A stretch of DNA of 64,000 nt from Calidithermus chliarophilus DSM 9957 (GCF_000430045.1 NZ_KE387023.1:620904-684903), one strand, 5' to 3'; shown: positions 44,886 to 56,993, numbered from the stretch's first letter. The notes: generated by a model from the letters alone, not told the origin. Numbers and translations: made by a program.

Positions 44886-46561
44886 AGGTACTGGTGCACC
44901 AAGCCCACGGTCACCCCGCCCTCGCCCACGGCGGAGGCCACGCGGCGAACGGCGCCCTGGCGCACGTCGCCGGCGGCGAAGATGCCGGGGACGCTGGTCT
45001 CGAGCAGGAAGGGGTCGCGCTTGAGGGTCCAGCCCCTGGGGCGCCGGCCCTCGCGCAGCAGTTCGGGGCCGGTGAGGACGAAGCCGGCGGCGTTGAGCTC
45101 CACCAGGCCGGCGAGCATGCGGGTGTGGGGGACCGCGCCGATGAACAAGAACAGGGCCGCCGCCGGCAGGGTCTGGCTGGACCCGCTTTCGAGGTCGCGC
45201 ACCACGACGGCCTCGAGGTGCTCCTCCCCCTCGACCCCGGCGACGACGGCGCGGGTGCACACCTCGATGTTGGGCTGGGCGCGGATCTGGTCCACGAGGT
45301 ACTGCGACATGCCGCGCTCCAGCGCCTCGGCCCGCACCAGCATCGTCACCCTGCGGGCGTAGCCGGCGAGGAAGATTGCGCCCTGGCCGGCCGAGTTGGC
45401 CCCGCCGACGACGAAGACCTCCCGGTCCCGGTAGAGCGCCGCCTCGGTCACGGCGGCCCCGTAGTAGACCCCGGCCCCGGTCAGGCGCTCGACCCCGGGG
45501 GCCTCCAGGCGCTGGGCGGTGGCCCCGGTGGCGATGAGCACGGCGCGGCAGCTCAGCTCGCCGCCGTCCTCGAGCTCGAGGACGCGGTAGGAGTCCTCCG
45601 CCCGCACCCGCCCGACCTCGCGGGGGGTGAGGATCTCGGTGCCGAAGCGCCGGGCCTGGGCCTCGGCCCGGCGGGCGAGCTCGACCCCGGAGAGGCCCTT
45701 GGGGAAGCCCAGGTAGTTCTCGATGCGGCTGCTGGTGCCCGCCTGCCCGCCCAGGGCCTCCTTCTCGACGACCAGCGTGCGCAGGCCCTCCGAGGAGGCG
45801 TAGACCGCCGCCCCCAGCCCGGCCGGGCCGCCCCCCACGATGATGAGGTCGTAGAAGGGCTGGCTGGCCTGGGTCCTCATGCCGATCTTCTCGGCCAGCG
45901 CCCGCGGGGCGGGGGCCTCGAGGCTGCTGCCGTCGGGGAACCAGACCACCGGCAGCCGCGGGCTGGGCCCGCCCAGCGTGGAGAGCAGCCGCAAGGCCTC
46001 GGGGTCGTGCTCGAGGTCGAGCCAGTGGTAGGGGACGCGGTTGCGGGCCAGGAAGTCGCGCACCTGGTGGCTCGACGCCGACCACAGCGTGCCCACCACC
46101 CGGATCCCCTCGTAGGGGAGCGAGACGCTCTGGGCCCACTCCTCGAGCAGGTCGTCGAGGACCGGGTAGAGGTGCTGCTCGGGCGGGTCCCAGGGCTTCA
46201 TGAGGTAGTAGTCGAGGCCGATGCGGTTGATGCTGGTGATGGCGGCTTCGGTGTCGGCGTAGGCGGTGAGCAGCACCTTGCGGGCGTCGGGGTAGAGCTC
46301 GAGGGCCTGGGCCAAGAACTCCGTCCCCGTCATCTGCGGCATGCGCTGGTCGGCCAGCAGCAGCGCCACCGGGACGCCGCGCTGCTTGAGCCGCCGCAGG
46401 GCCTCGAGGGCTTCCGCGCCGCCCCCGGCCCCCATCACCCGGTACTCGCGGTAGCGGCGCCGCAGGTCCCGCTCGACCGCGCCCAGCACGGCGGGCTCGT
46501 CGTCGACGGCCAGGACGACCGGCTTGGCCGGCCGCTTGTGGTTCAGGGGTTCTTCAACCAT
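44873..46561 (-). CDS. Response regulator fused to thioredoxin-reductase-like flavoenzyme
   Basis: A 562-residue fusion. Residues about 14-135 are a REC domain (VLAVDDEPAVLG, phospho-Asp in LLADQRMPQM, Lys in YYLMKPW). About 150-230 is a glutaredoxin-like region without a CxxC. From about 237 comes a TrxR-like FAD/NAD(P) module (IIVGGGPAGLGAAVYASSEG, FVVGGANSAGQGAIFLAGYA, GIFAAGDVRQGAVRRVASAVGEG). The catalytic CxxC of thioredoxin reductase is replaced by YYGAAVTEA. The protein seems to couple phosphorylation to NAD(P)H-dependent redox chemistry, not DNA binding. It is the last gene of the kinase operon. Confidence 0.88.
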   Translation of the reverse strand: MVEEPLNHKRPAKPVVLAVDDEPAVLGAVERDLRRRYREYRVMGAGGGAEALEALRRLKQRGVPVALLLADQRMPQMTGTEFLAQALELYPDARKVLLTAYADTEAAITSINRIGLDYYLMKPWDPPEQHLYPVLDDLLEEWAQSVSLPYEGIRVVGTLWSASSHQVRDFLARNRVPYHWLDLEHDPEALRLLSTLGGPSPRLPVVWFPDGSSLEAPAPRALAEKIGMRTQASQPFYDLIIVGGGPAGLGAAVYASSEGLRTLVVEKEALGGQAGTSSRIENYLGFPKGLSGVELARRAEAQARRFGTEILTPREVGRVRAEDSYRVLELEDGGELSCRAVLIATGATAQRLEAPGVERLTGAGVYYGAAVTEAALYRDREVFVVGGANSAGQGAIFLAGYARRVTMLVRAEALERGMSQYLVDQIRAQPNIEVCTRAVVAGVEGEEHLEAVVVRDLESGSSQTLPAAALFLFIGAVPHTRMLAGLVELNAAGFVLTGPELLREGRRPRGWTLKRDPFLLETSVPGIFAAGDVRQGAVRRVASAVGEGGVTVGLVHQYLKTV

Positions 46562-46615
46562 GCCCGGACTCCTTTACTCGACACCGATAGCTGCTTCCGG
46601 CCTGCGTTCGAAGGC

Positions 46616-46873
46616 CTATTCCTTCCCGTACTCCTCGGAAAAGCGCCGCGCGTACTGCTCGGGCCAGTCGGGGCCCTGCACCTCGCGGCCCATCCTCGCC
46701 AGCCACTCGGCCAGCTCCTCCCGGCCCAGCGGCCTGCGCGCGTAGGCCTGCAGCCGGGGGTGGAGGTACTCGGCGTACCACCGCGGCCACTGTGGGTCGT
46801 CGCCGCCGGCGTGCGCGAAGGCCCGGTGGTGGGCCTCCCCCGCCTCACGGAACAGCTCATCCAGCGGCTTCAT
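46616..46873 (-). CDS. Hypothetical protein, 85 aa
   Basis: A small helical, acidic and Trp-rich protein ([36 protein letters not shown]). It overlaps the end of the REC-histidine kinase gene by 17 bp and precedes the REC-TrxR gene by 54 bp, so it is very likely part of the operon. No family is recognised; a small adaptor for the kinases or the flavoenzyme is possible. Confidence 0.7.
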   Translation of the reverse strand: MKPLDELFREAGEAHHRAFAHAGGDDPQWPRWYAEYLHPRLQAYARRPLGREELAEWLARMGREVQGPDWPEQYARRFSEEYGKE

Positions 46874-48278
46874 CCGGGCTCCTCTCCAGGCGCAGCGGCA
46901 GGCGCACGCGGAAGGTGGTGCGGCCGGGCCGGGACTCCACCGTGATGCTCCCCTTGTGCCGCTGGGTGACGATGCCGTGGCTGATGCTCAGCCCCAGGCC
47001 GGTCCCCTCGCCGGGGGCCTTGGTGGTGAAGAAGGGGTCGAAGATCCTGGGCCGGATCTCGGGGGGGATGCCGGGGCCGGTGTCGGTGACCTCCACCACC
47101 ACCGCGTCGCCGTCGCGGCGGGTGACGAGGGTGAGCTCGCCCTGGCCCCGCATGGCCTGGACGGCGTTGTCGATGAGGTTGGTCCAGAGCTGGTTGAGCT
47201 CGCCGCCGTAGCCCTCGATGGCGGGCAGGTCGGGGGCGTAGTCGCGGCGCACCGTGACGCCGTGCTTCAGCCGCGCGCGCAGCATGACCAGGGTGTTCTC
47301 CAGGCCCTCGTGGACGTCGACGTTCTGCACCGGGGCCTGGTCCATGTAGGTGTAGGCCTTCAGCGCCCGCACGATGGCGTGGACCCGCCGGGCCCCCTCG
47401 CCGATCTCCTCGAGCACGCTGAAGACGGTGAAGCCGCTGCTGAGCCAGGCCAGCAGGGCCGGAACATGCCCGGGGAAGCGCTCGGCCAGCCCCGCCAGCG
47501 CGTCCGGGCCGTAGCCCATCGAGACCAGCACCGGGGCCGCCTCCCAGGCCTGCTCGAGGCCCGCGTCCTCCAGCCAGCGCTCGAGCTCGTCCTCGAGGTC
47601 GCCGCGGCGCAGGGGGTCGAGCGCGCCCACCCGCTCGCGGCAGGCCTCCTGCTCGGCGGCCAGGCGCCGGAGGGTCTCGACCTGCTCGGGGCCGAGCGGG
47701 GCGGTGCAAAGCTTTAAGTAGGCGGCCAGGTGCTCTCGCAGGGCCCGCTCGAGCTGCTCGGCCCCGCGCTGCGCGGCGGCGACCGGGTTGCCCAGCTCGT
47801 GGGCGATGCCCGCGGAGAGCTTGCCCAGCGTCGCCAGCTTCTCGCTCTGGCGCAGCATCAGCTCCTGCTGCAGGTAGGCCTGCTCGAGGTCGCGCAGCTT
47901 CTTGCGGCGCAGCGAGGCCTCCAGGCGCGCCCGCAGGAAGACGGCGTTGAAGGGCTTGGGGAGGTAGTCCTCGGCCCCCATCTCGATGCAGCGCACCGCG
48001 CTGTCCACCTCGTCGAGCGCGGTGATGACGATCACCGGGACGTGCCGCAGCGCGGGGTCGTCCTTCATCCGCGCCAGCACCGCGTAGCCGTCCATCTCGG
48101 GCATCAGGATGTCGAGCAGCACCGCGTCGAAGGGCTCCTGGCCCAGCCGCTCGAGCGCCTGGCGGCCGTCCTCGGCCAGGGCCACGGCGTGCCCCTGCTG
48201 CTCGAGGGTGCGGGCCAGGGTCATGCGGTTGACCCGGTTGTCGTCGACCACCAGGATGCGCCCGCGCTCGCCTTCCAC
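46857..48278 (-). CDS. Response regulator-histidine kinase fusion (REC-HisKA-HATPase)
   Basis: A 473-residue soluble protein. Residues 8-125 form a REC domain ([15 protein letters not shown], phospho-Asp in [13 protein letters not shown], Lys in DYLPKPF). A coiled coil leads to the dimerisation domain, His near residue 159 in [15 protein letters not shown] long insert of about 110 residues precedes the HATPase ([44 protein letters not shown]). It could receive phosphate from the Hpt of the upstream hybrid kinase and act as an intermediate. It starts 6 bp after the hybrid kinase stop. Confidence 0.9.
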   Translation of the reverse strand: MEGERGRILVVDDNRVNRMTLARTLEQQGHAVALAEDGRQALERLGQEPFDAVLLDILMPEMDGYAVLARMKDDPALRHVPVIVITALDEVDSAVRCIEMGAEDYLPKPFNAVFLRARLEASLRRKKLRDLEQAYLQQELMLRQSEKLATLGKLSAGIAHELGNPVAAAQRGAEQLERALREHLAAYLKLCTAPLGPEQVETLRRLAAEQEACRERVGALDPLRRGDLEDELERWLEDAGLEQAWEAAPVLVSMGYGPDALAGLAERFPGHVPALLAWLSSGFTVFSVLEEIGEGARRVHAIVRALKAYTYMDQAPVQNVDVHEGLENTLVMLRARLKHGVTVRRDYAPDLPAIEGYGGELNQLWTNLIDNAVQAMRGQGELTLVTRRDGDAVVVEVTDTGPGIPPEIRPRIFDPFFTTKAPGEGTGLGLSISHGIVTQRHKGSITVESRPGRTTFRVRLPLRLERSPDEAAG

Positions 48279-48284
48279 CGGGGC

Positions 48285-51623
<3,339 letters not shown>

Positions 51624-51625
51624 GG

Positions 51626-52204
51626 CTACCTGCTATGCGCCAGCATCCGGGCCACGTGGGGGTCCACGTCGATCTTGAGGGCGTCGGCCAGGGTGTCGTT
51701 CATGGCCGCGACCGCCGCCATGAAGACGATCTCCACGATCTCCTCGTCGCTCAAGCCCTCCTCGCGCAGGCGCTGGTAGTCCTCCGCCGAGAGCTCCTTG
51801 GGGTGCAAGGAGGCCTTGATGGCGAATTGCAGGATGGCCTGCAGCCGCTCGGGCGAGACGTTGCCCAGGTCCTCCACCACCCCCGCCAGCGTCTGCTCGT
51901 CGATCCCCAGGGTGCGGCAGGAGAGCTCGTTCCAGGCGCTGCAGTACTCGCAATTGCGCCGCTCGGCGATGGCGTAGAGGATGATCGACTGCAGCGACTG
52001 CGGCAGGCTCGAGTGCTCGAGGCTCGCCCGCAAGAAGGCCCAGTAGATCTTGAACACGGCGGGCGAGTTCGCCAGCACCCGCATCGAATTGGGCACGAAG
52101 GGGATCTGCAGCGCGCGCTTGATCTCGGCGAACGCCTCCGCCATCTCCCCCGTGGCCTCGCCCTCCCCGACCAACGCCAGCCCGCTCTTGAGAATATGGA
52201 CCAT
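51626..52204 (-). CDS. Carboxymuconolactone decarboxylase/AhpD-like protein
   Basis: A 192-residue all-helical protein. The AhpD-type core is [19 protein letters not shown]: Glu and the CxxC pair are present, but the His that normally follows (CxxCxxxH) is Asn. It may still act as a thiol reductase or peroxidase component. The C-terminal half ([29 protein letters not shown]) also fits the family. It is the first gene of the kinase operon; a perfect TATAAT lies on its strand at 52262-52267, without a good -35 box. Confidence 0.85.
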   Translation of the reverse strand: MVHILKSGLALVGEGEATGEMAEAFAEIKRALQIPFVPNSMRVLANSPAVFKIYWAFLRASLEHSSLPQSLQSIILYAIAERRNCEYCSAWNELSCRTLGIDEQTLAGVVEDLGNVSPERLQAILQFAIKASLHPKELSAEDYQRLREEGLSDEEIVEIVFMAAVAAMNDTLADALKIDVDPHVARMLAHSR

Positions 52205-52261
52205 GATCGCAATCCCCCAGCCTGCCGGTTCCCGCCCGCGGTAAATTGTGGTAACCCCACC

Positions 52262-52267
52262 ATTATA
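52262..52267 (-). promoter_or_regulatory. -10 box of the AhpD-kinase operon
   Basis: TATAAT on the minus strand, 58 bp before the ATG at 52204. Just downstream is GGTGGGGTTACCACA, an imperfect dyad in the divergent gap with dps that could bind a regulator. Confidence 0.45.
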
Positions 52268-52372
52268 GGGCCTTACCGCCGCCGCCGGCCTCTTGCCGGG
52301 CCACGATTGCGCCGAGGGTTACACGCGGCTTTCACCCTCGTGCCCTACCGTAAGGTCAGCAAGGAGGCAGCT

Positions 52373-52903
52373 ATGGCGACCAAGCGACCGAGGGGCAATT
52401 CCGGCAAGGGCAGCGCGGTAAAGGCCAGGCTCAACCCCACCCGCAACGACCTCCCCACCGACGTGCGCCACGCGGTGGTCAACCTGCTCTCGCCCTACCT
52501 GGCGAGCGCCGTCGACCTGCACTGGCAGGCTAAGCAGGCCCACTGGAACGTCAAGGGCCCCAACTTCATCGGCCTGCACGAGCTCTTCGACCGGGTGGCC
52601 GAGGCGGTGGACGGCTGGGCCGACCTGCTGGCCGAGCGCGTCGTGCAGCTCGGGGGCGTCGCCGAGGGCACCGTGCAGGTCGCCGTCGACCGCTCCGCGC
52701 TGCCGGCCTACCCGCTCGACATCCTGCGCTGGAGCGACCACGTCGAAGCGCTCTCGAGCTCCCTCGCCGCCTTCGGCAAGCTGGTGCGCGAGGGCATCGA
52801 CCAGGCGGGCGAGCTCGGCGACCAGGATACCGCCGACTTGTGCACCGAGATCTCGCGCGAGGTCGACAAGTTCGTGTGGTTCGTCGAGGCGCACAACCAG
52901 TAA
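52373..52903 (+). CDS. dps: Dps-family ferritin-like DNA-protection protein
   Basis: A 176-residue protein from ATG 52373 (AAGGAGGCAGCT upstream). The ferritin-like helices carry the Dps ferroxidase pattern: DLHWQAKQAHWNVKGPNFIGLHELFDRVAEAVDGWADLLAERV. A Lys/Arg-rich N-terminal tail (MATKRPRGNSGKGSAVKARL) could bind DNA. It oxidises ferrous iron with hydrogen peroxide and stores it in a dodecamer. It diverges from the AhpD-kinase operon, which suggests a shared oxidative-stress theme. Confidence 0.93.
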   Translation: MATKRPRGNSGKGSAVKARLNPTRNDLPTDVRHAVVNLLSPYLASAVDLHWQAKQAHWNVKGPNFIGLHELFDRVAEAVDGWADLLAERVVQLGGVAEGTVQVAVDRSALPAYPLDILRWSDHVEALSSSLAAFGKLVREGIDQAGELGDQDTADLCTEISREVDKFVWFVEAHNQ

Positions 52904-52980
52904 CCCCCCGCCTGCCCCCTCCCGTCCCCAAAGGTGAGCCCCCTCACCAGGCCCCACCGCCCACCCGCTACCGTGAGGGC

Positions 52981-53286
52981 ATGAACGCACTCGGGTGGGT
53001 CCTGCTGGTTCTGGGCGTGTTGCTGGCTACCGGGCTGCTGGGGCCGGCGATCGGGCTGGTGCTGGCTTTGCTGGCCTTGCCGGTCGCCCTCATCGCGGGG
53101 GTCGCCGTCCTGCCGGTCGTGCTGGTGCTGGCGGTGCTGGGCCTGGCGTTCGCCGTCCTGGGCTCGCTGATCGGCGGGCTGTTCGCGCTGCTGGGCCTCC
53201 TGGTCAAGTTCTTACTGCCCCTGCTGCTGGTGGCCCTGGGGCTGTGGCTGATCCTGAACCGCCGCCGCCCGGTGCGAAGCCCGTAA
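52981..53286 (+). CDS. Membrane protein, 101 aa
   Basis: Starts at ATG 52981 (GTGAGGGC before it). Nearly the whole protein is hydrophobic, with Leu/Val/Ala-rich segments forming three to four membrane helices and a basic end NRRRPVRSP. No family can be named with confidence. It stands 77 bp after dps, with no ribosome binding site of note; the IS200/IS605 remnant begins right after it. Confidence 0.6.
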   Translation: MNALGWVLLVLGVLLATGLLGPAIGLVLALLALPVALIAGVAVLPVVLVLAVLGLAFAVLGSLIGGLFALLGLLVKFLLPLLLVALGLWLILNRRRPVRSP

Positions 53287-53296
53287 ACACCAGTTG

Positions 53297-53330
53297 ACAC
53301 TCCCACGGCTAAAGCGCGTGGGATTCTTCG
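53297..53330. mobile_element. IS200/IS605-type right-end hairpin
   Basis: TTGACACTCCCACGGCT then a stem completed by CGTGGGATTCTT: TCCCACG and CGTGGGA pair around a nine-base loop. This matches the right-end structure common to IS605-group elements, which also forms the 3' part of the omega RNA used by TnpB. Read on the minus strand, the element would end at or near TCAA, and the sequence to the left would be the guide/target flank. Confidence 0.65.
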
Positions 53331-53761
53331 TTCACAGGCTCGGCCCATGCCGACACCTCCCGAAGCTCACCGGGCGTGTCCCGCCCTGTGTTCGGTTTGC
53401 GATAGGCAAAGCGCTTGAAGTTGCCCGCCGCCAGCACGTCCCGGTCGTGGCGCCTGCCGCACCCCGGGCAGTCCCACGCCCTATCCGCAAGGGTGAGCGC
53501 GTGGTTGTAGTAGCCACACACGCACAGGCGAGAGGACGGCTCGAACCGCCCAATAGTACGCAGGTGTTTACCGTTCCACGCGGCCTTGTATTCCAGCATT
53601 GAGCCGAACATGGCCCACCCACTCTGCCCGACGTGCCTCGCCAAGTTCCCGTTCGCCATCATGCCCTTGACGTTCAAATCCTCTAAACAGATGGTATCGA
53701 AGCGGCGCACAAGGTCAGTGGATAGCTTGTGCAGGGAGTCGGCCCTGGCAAAAGCTACTTT
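53309..53761 (-). pseudogene. TnpB (OrfB) remnant, C-terminal part only
   Basis: About 150 codons of an IS200/IS605 TnpB. The RuvC Glu is in ICLEDLNVKGMMANGNLARH, the zinc ribbon in LCVCGYYN...WDCPGCGRR, and the last RuvC Asp in HDRDVLAAGNF. Homology starts only near ADSLHKLSTDLVRRFD; the first two-thirds, including the first RuvC Asp, are missing. Upstream in the same frame is non-homologous sequence antisense to a GNAT gene. The frame still reaches a normal stop, but the protein cannot be an active nuclease. Confidence 0.85.
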
Positions 53762-54079
53762 GCCCGCGACCCCCAGGGCCGGCTGGTCGGCTACACCGAG
53801 GTCTACGGCCACCCCAACCGGCCGCAGGTCATCCACCAGGGGGCCACCGGGGTGCGGCCGGAGCACCGGAGCGTGGGGCTGGGGCGCTGGCTCAAGGCCG
53901 CCATGCTGGAGCGCATCCTGGAGCGCCAGCCCCAGGCCCGTTTCGTGCGCACGGGCAACGCCGACTCCAACGGCCCCATGCTCAGGATCAACCACGCCCT
54001 GGGCTTCAAGCCCTACGTCTCCAACGTGGTCTGGCAGGTGCCGGCCGACAAGGTGGCGGGCTACCTCGGCGAGGACTGA
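53750..54079 (+). pseudogene. GNAT acetyltransferase, C-terminal fragment
   Basis: The frame encodes a GNAT C-terminal half: GRLVGYTEVYGHPNRPQVIHQGATGVRPEHRSVGLG (acetyl-CoA loop RSVGLGRWL), and RTGNADSNGPMLRINHALGFKPY. The N-terminal half is missing because the sequence switches to antisense TnpB near 53755. The only start codon is a GTG or ATG inside TnpB sequence. A deletion or rearrangement associated with the IS element seems to have removed the 5' parts of both genes. It could still be expressed as a short fragment. Confidence 0.78.
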
Positions 54080-54164
54080 GACTAGACCTCGTGCGGGGAC
54101 CGTCGAGGCCGCGTTCGGGATAGCAGCCTGGGGTGGCTCGCGAAATTATCCGCGAGCGGCCGGC

Positions 54165-54890
54165 TCAGAGGCGCACCCGCAGGCGCACGAAGGCATACCA
54201 GGCCCCGTCGCCGCCGGCCTCGCCCTGGAGGCTGAGGCCCTCGAGCACGGGGTAGAACGCCCCCAGGTAGGGCCCGTGCCCCAGGTAGGAACCGCCCGCG
54301 AGCACGGCGCCGAGGTAGAGGCTGTAGCCGGCGTAGAGGGTGAGCGGGTCCAGGCCGTAGAAGTCGGCCTCGAGGTAGCTCGAGAGGTAGGCCTCCGCGG
54401 GCAGCAGGTACAGCCGCGCCTCCAGGTTGGCGAGGAGTTCCCAGTCGTCGGCGAGTTCGTAGCCCAGGTCCAGCCCGGCGTAGGGGGCGAGGTTGAAGCC
54501 GAAGGCGTAGTCGGGCGGGGCCAGGCTCAGGTCGGCCCGGGCCCCGGCGTAGCCCCCCAGGCTCAGGCCGGTCTCGTCGAGCAGGGGGGCGGCGTACTCG
54601 AGGTAGGGGCTCAGGCCGAAGCCGGGCAGGCTCGCGCCGTCCTCGGGCTTGCCCCGGCCTCTCCCCTTCCCCGCCCCGCCGGGGGCCGCCGTGAGGCCCA
54701 GGCTGGCGTAGGCCCGCAGCCCGGCCTCCAGCCCGGGGAGCAGCTCGAGGCGGTAGCTGCCCTGCAGGGTCAGCTCGCCCGACTCCAACAGGGGCCGGCT
54801 GTCGAAGCGCAGCGCCAGGGAGAAATTCTGGGCCGATCCCGGGGTCAGCACGAACCCGGCCGCGGCGATCACGATCAGCAGCATCCTCAT
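54165..54890 (-). CDS. Secreted beta-barrel-like protein, 241 aa
   Basis: ATG 54890 (GGCAGGAGACC upstream). The signal peptide MRMLLIVIAAAGFVLTPGSAQ is followed by alternating amphipathic strands rich in Tyr, Leu and Gly (LAPYAGLDLGYELADD, TLYAGYSLYLGAVLAGG) and ends in WYAFVRLRVRL, a pattern of outer-membrane beta barrels whose last residue is aromatic or Leu. A Gly/Lys-rich stretch (GGAGKGRGRGKPEDG) may be a surface loop. It is a candidate outer-membrane protein of unknown function. Confidence 0.7.
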   Translation of the reverse strand: MRMLLIVIAAAGFVLTPGSAQNFSLALRFDSRPLLESGELTLQGSYRLELLPGLEAGLRAYASLGLTAAPGGAGKGRGRGKPEDGASLPGFGLSPYLEYAAPLLDETGLSLGGYAGARADLSLAPPDYAFGFNLAPYAGLDLGYELADDWELLANLEARLYLLPAEAYLSSYLEADFYGLDPLTLYAGYSLYLGAVLAGGSYLGHGPYLGAFYPVLEGLSLQGEAGGDGAWYAFVRLRVRL

Positions 54891-55008
54891 GGCTCGGTCT
54901 CCTGCCCCGGACCATAGCACGCGGGAACAGGGGCGGGCAATCCGGCCCGGGAGCACGGAAAAACCCGCACGCCGTACAGGCGTGCGGGCCAGGGATCAGG
55001 CCGGCGAA

Positions 55009-56613
55009 CTACCGCGCCACCGGGCGGCGGCGCTCGAAGGGGCGACGGTCGCGGCCCTCGGAGGGGCGCCCGCCGCGCGGACGCTCCTCGCGCGCGCCCG
55101 CGCCGGCCTCGGCCGGGACCTCGTGGGCGCGGGAGAGGTGGAACTCGGTGAGATGCGACTGCACGGACTCGAGCTCCTCCCCCGGCAGGTCGAGGTAGGC
55201 GGCGCTGTCGGTGAGCAGGATGCGCCCGATGCGCCCGGCGCCCGCCTTCTTCAGCACCGCCACCACGCGGGGCACCGACAGGCGCGGGCCGGTGAGCTTG
55301 ACCGTGACCAGGCCCTCCTCCCCGGTGATCAGGCTCTTGGAGGCGGGGGCGCCGCCCAGCAGCAGCGCCAGCATCCCGGCCACCGCCTCGAGCTCGCCCT
55401 CCGCCACCAGGCGGGCGGCGTACTCGCGCCACAGGGCCCGGTCGGCGGCGGGCTGGCTGGTGAGGCGGTTCAGCAGGCCGCGCCACTTGGCCTCCATCAC
55501 CTCCTCGGGGGTGGGGGGGTTGATGCGGCGGAACTTGCGGCTCACCTCGCGCTCGAGCTGCTCGAGGTCGCGGCGCTCGCGCGGCCCGTAGAGGATGATG
55601 ACCCGGCCCGAGCGCCCCGCGCGGCCGGTGCGGCCGGAGCGGTGCTGGTAGGACTCGGCCTGCTCGGGGAGGCGGTAGTGCACCACCAGGTCCACCTCGG
55701 GGATGTCCAGGCCGCGGGCGGCCACGTCGGTAGCCACGAGCACGGCGTCCTGGCCGCTGCGGAAGCGGCCCATCACCAGCTCGCGCTCGCGCTGGCTCAT
55801 GTCGCCGTGGATGGCGGCGGCGGGGAGGGCCCTGGCCTGCAGGCCCAGCGCCACCTCGTCGGCCTCGGCCTTGGTGCGGGTGAAGACGATCGAGCGCTCG
55901 GGGGCGTAGGCGTAGAGCAGGTCGGAGAGGGTGGCGAGGCGGGTCTGCAGGGGGGCCTGCAGCGCGAGCTCCTCGTAGCTCACCCGCTCGTCCTTGATCA
56001 CGTTGACGTGGACGAAGTTCTTGAGGTAGCGGTCGGCCAGGCGCTTGGCCCAGGCGGGCACGGTGGCCGAAAAGAGCAAGGTCTGGCGCTCGTCGGGGGT
56101 GTGCTGCAGCAGCTTCTCGACGTCCTCCTCGAAGCCCATGGAGAGCATCTCGTCGGCCTCGTCGAGCACGGCGATCTGGACCTTGGAGAGGTCGAGGATG
56201 CCCTGCTCGAGGTAGTCGATGGCCCGGCCCGGCGTGGCCACGACCACGTCGCAGCCGCGCTTGAGGGCCTCGGCCTGCTTGCCGTAGCCGGTGCCGCCGT
56301 AGACCGTCACGACCGCCAGGTCGCGGGCGATCCACTCCAGCTCCTTCGCCACCTGCAGCGCGAGCTCGCGGGTGGGGGCCAGCACGAAGGCCCTGGGGGC
56401 CCGGCCCCGCTCGCGGGCGGGCTCGAGGCGGTTGGCGATGGGCAGGGCGAAGGCCAGCGTCTTGCCGGTGCCGGTGCGGGCCTGGCCCAGGATGTCGCGC
56501 CCCTCCAGCGCCAGCGGCAGCGCGGCGGCCTGGATGGGGGTCGGGGTGGAAAAACCTTTGGCTTGCAGCGCGGCAAGCACCTCAGCCTTGAGGGGGAAAG
56601 CAGAAAACTCCAT
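55009..56613 (-). CDS. DEAD-box RNA helicase, Hera-like
   Basis: A 534-residue helicase. Domain 1: TPIQAAALP (Q-motif), ARTGTGKT (motif I), PTRELALQ, TPGR, DEAD, SAT. Domain 2: FTRTKAEADEV, HGDMSQRER, ATDVAARGLDIP and HRSGRTGRAGR. Residues about 370-430 fit a dimerisation domain and about 435-505 an RRM-like RNA-binding domain, with an Arg-rich tail (EERPRGGRPSEGRDRR), the layout of Thermus Hera. It unwinds structured RNA, for example in ribosome assembly. ATG 56613 follows GGAAAGGA. The transcript has a long structured leader. Confidence 0.92.
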   Translation of the reverse strand: MEFSAFPLKAEVLAALQAKGFSTPTPIQAAALPLALEGRDILGQARTGTGKTLAFALPIANRLEPARERGRAPRAFVLAPTRELALQVAKELEWIARDLAVVTVYGGTGYGKQAEALKRGCDVVVATPGRAIDYLEQGILDLSKVQIAVLDEADEMLSMGFEEDVEKLLQHTPDERQTLLFSATVPAWAKRLADRYLKNFVHVNVIKDERVSYEELALQAPLQTRLATLSDLLYAYAPERSIVFTRTKAEADEVALGLQARALPAAAIHGDMSQRERELVMGRFRSGQDAVLVATDVAARGLDIPEVDLVVHYRLPEQAESYQHRSGRTGRAGRSGRVIILYGPRERRDLEQLEREVSRKFRRINPPTPEEVMEAKWRGLLNRLTSQPAADRALWREYAARLVAEGELEAVAGMLALLLGGAPASKSLITGEEGLVTVKLTGPRLSVPRVVAVLKKAGAGRIGRILLTDSAAYLDLPGEELESVQSHLTEFHLSRAHEVPAEAGAGAREERPRGGRPSEGRDRRPFERRRPVAR

Positions 56614-56747
56614 CGATCTTTGATCCTTTCCGAGCTCGCTACCGCACACACCCGGAAAGTCAAAACAACCGTCGAGGGGCAATGCAGCTAAACGAGCTTC
56701 TGGCTGTACGGGGCGGGTGCCTTCGCACCCCACTCCTCGGAGCCAAC
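56614..56747 (-). promoter_or_regulatory. Long 5' leader of the DEAD-box helicase gene
   Basis: Between the predicted transcription start (about 56747) and the ATG lie about 134 nt without an ORF. On the minus strand it contains GGGGTGC-GAAG-GCACCC (56720-56735 region), a hairpin with a GNRA-like loop. Long leaders are common in cold-induced helicase mRNAs and allow translational or autoregulatory control. The function is inferred. Confidence 0.5.
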
Positions 56748-56753
56748 CTATGC

Positions 56754-56782
56754 AGTATGGCGGCAAAAGGCCAATAGGTCAA
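56754..56782 (-). promoter_or_regulatory. Promoter of the DEAD-box helicase gene
   Basis: On the minus strand TTGACC (56777-56782), 17-bp spacer, CATACT (56754-56759). Confidence 0.65.
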
Positions 56783-56840
56783 GGACCTACCTGCCAAAGG
56801 GCGTGCTCGAGCCCGCCCTCCCCCTGCGCCGTCCCGCAGG

Positions 56841-56869
56841 TTGACGACTCGGGGCCTTGTCGCTAAACT
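56841..56869 (+). promoter_or_regulatory. Promoter of tRNA-Pro
   Basis: TTGACG (56841-56846), 17-bp spacer, TAAACT (56864-56869), 44 bp before the mature tRNA 5' end. Confidence 0.75.
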
Positions 56870-56913
56870 ATGGAGCGCGCGGCAAGCGCAGGGCTGCCGC
56901 GTAAAGAGCAAAA

Positions 56914-56990
56914 CGGGGTGTAGCGCAGCCTGGTAGCGCACACGCTTGGGGTGCGTGTGGTCGTGAGTTCAAATCTCGCCACCCCGACCA
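56914..56990 (+). tRNA. tRNA-Pro (anticodon GGG)
   Basis: Acceptor arms CGGGGTG and CACCCCG pair fully. The anticodon stem CACGC/GCGTG encloses the loop TTGGGGT with anticodon GGG at 34-36, reading CCC. The T arm contains GTTCAAATC. The discriminator base A and an encoded CCA complete the 77-nt molecule. Confidence 0.96.
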
Positions 56991-56993
56991 GAG

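Noticed and set aside
56660-56941. 93-codon minus-strand frame between the helicase and the tRNA
   Set aside because: It overlaps the tRNA and the helicase promoter and shows no family sequence.
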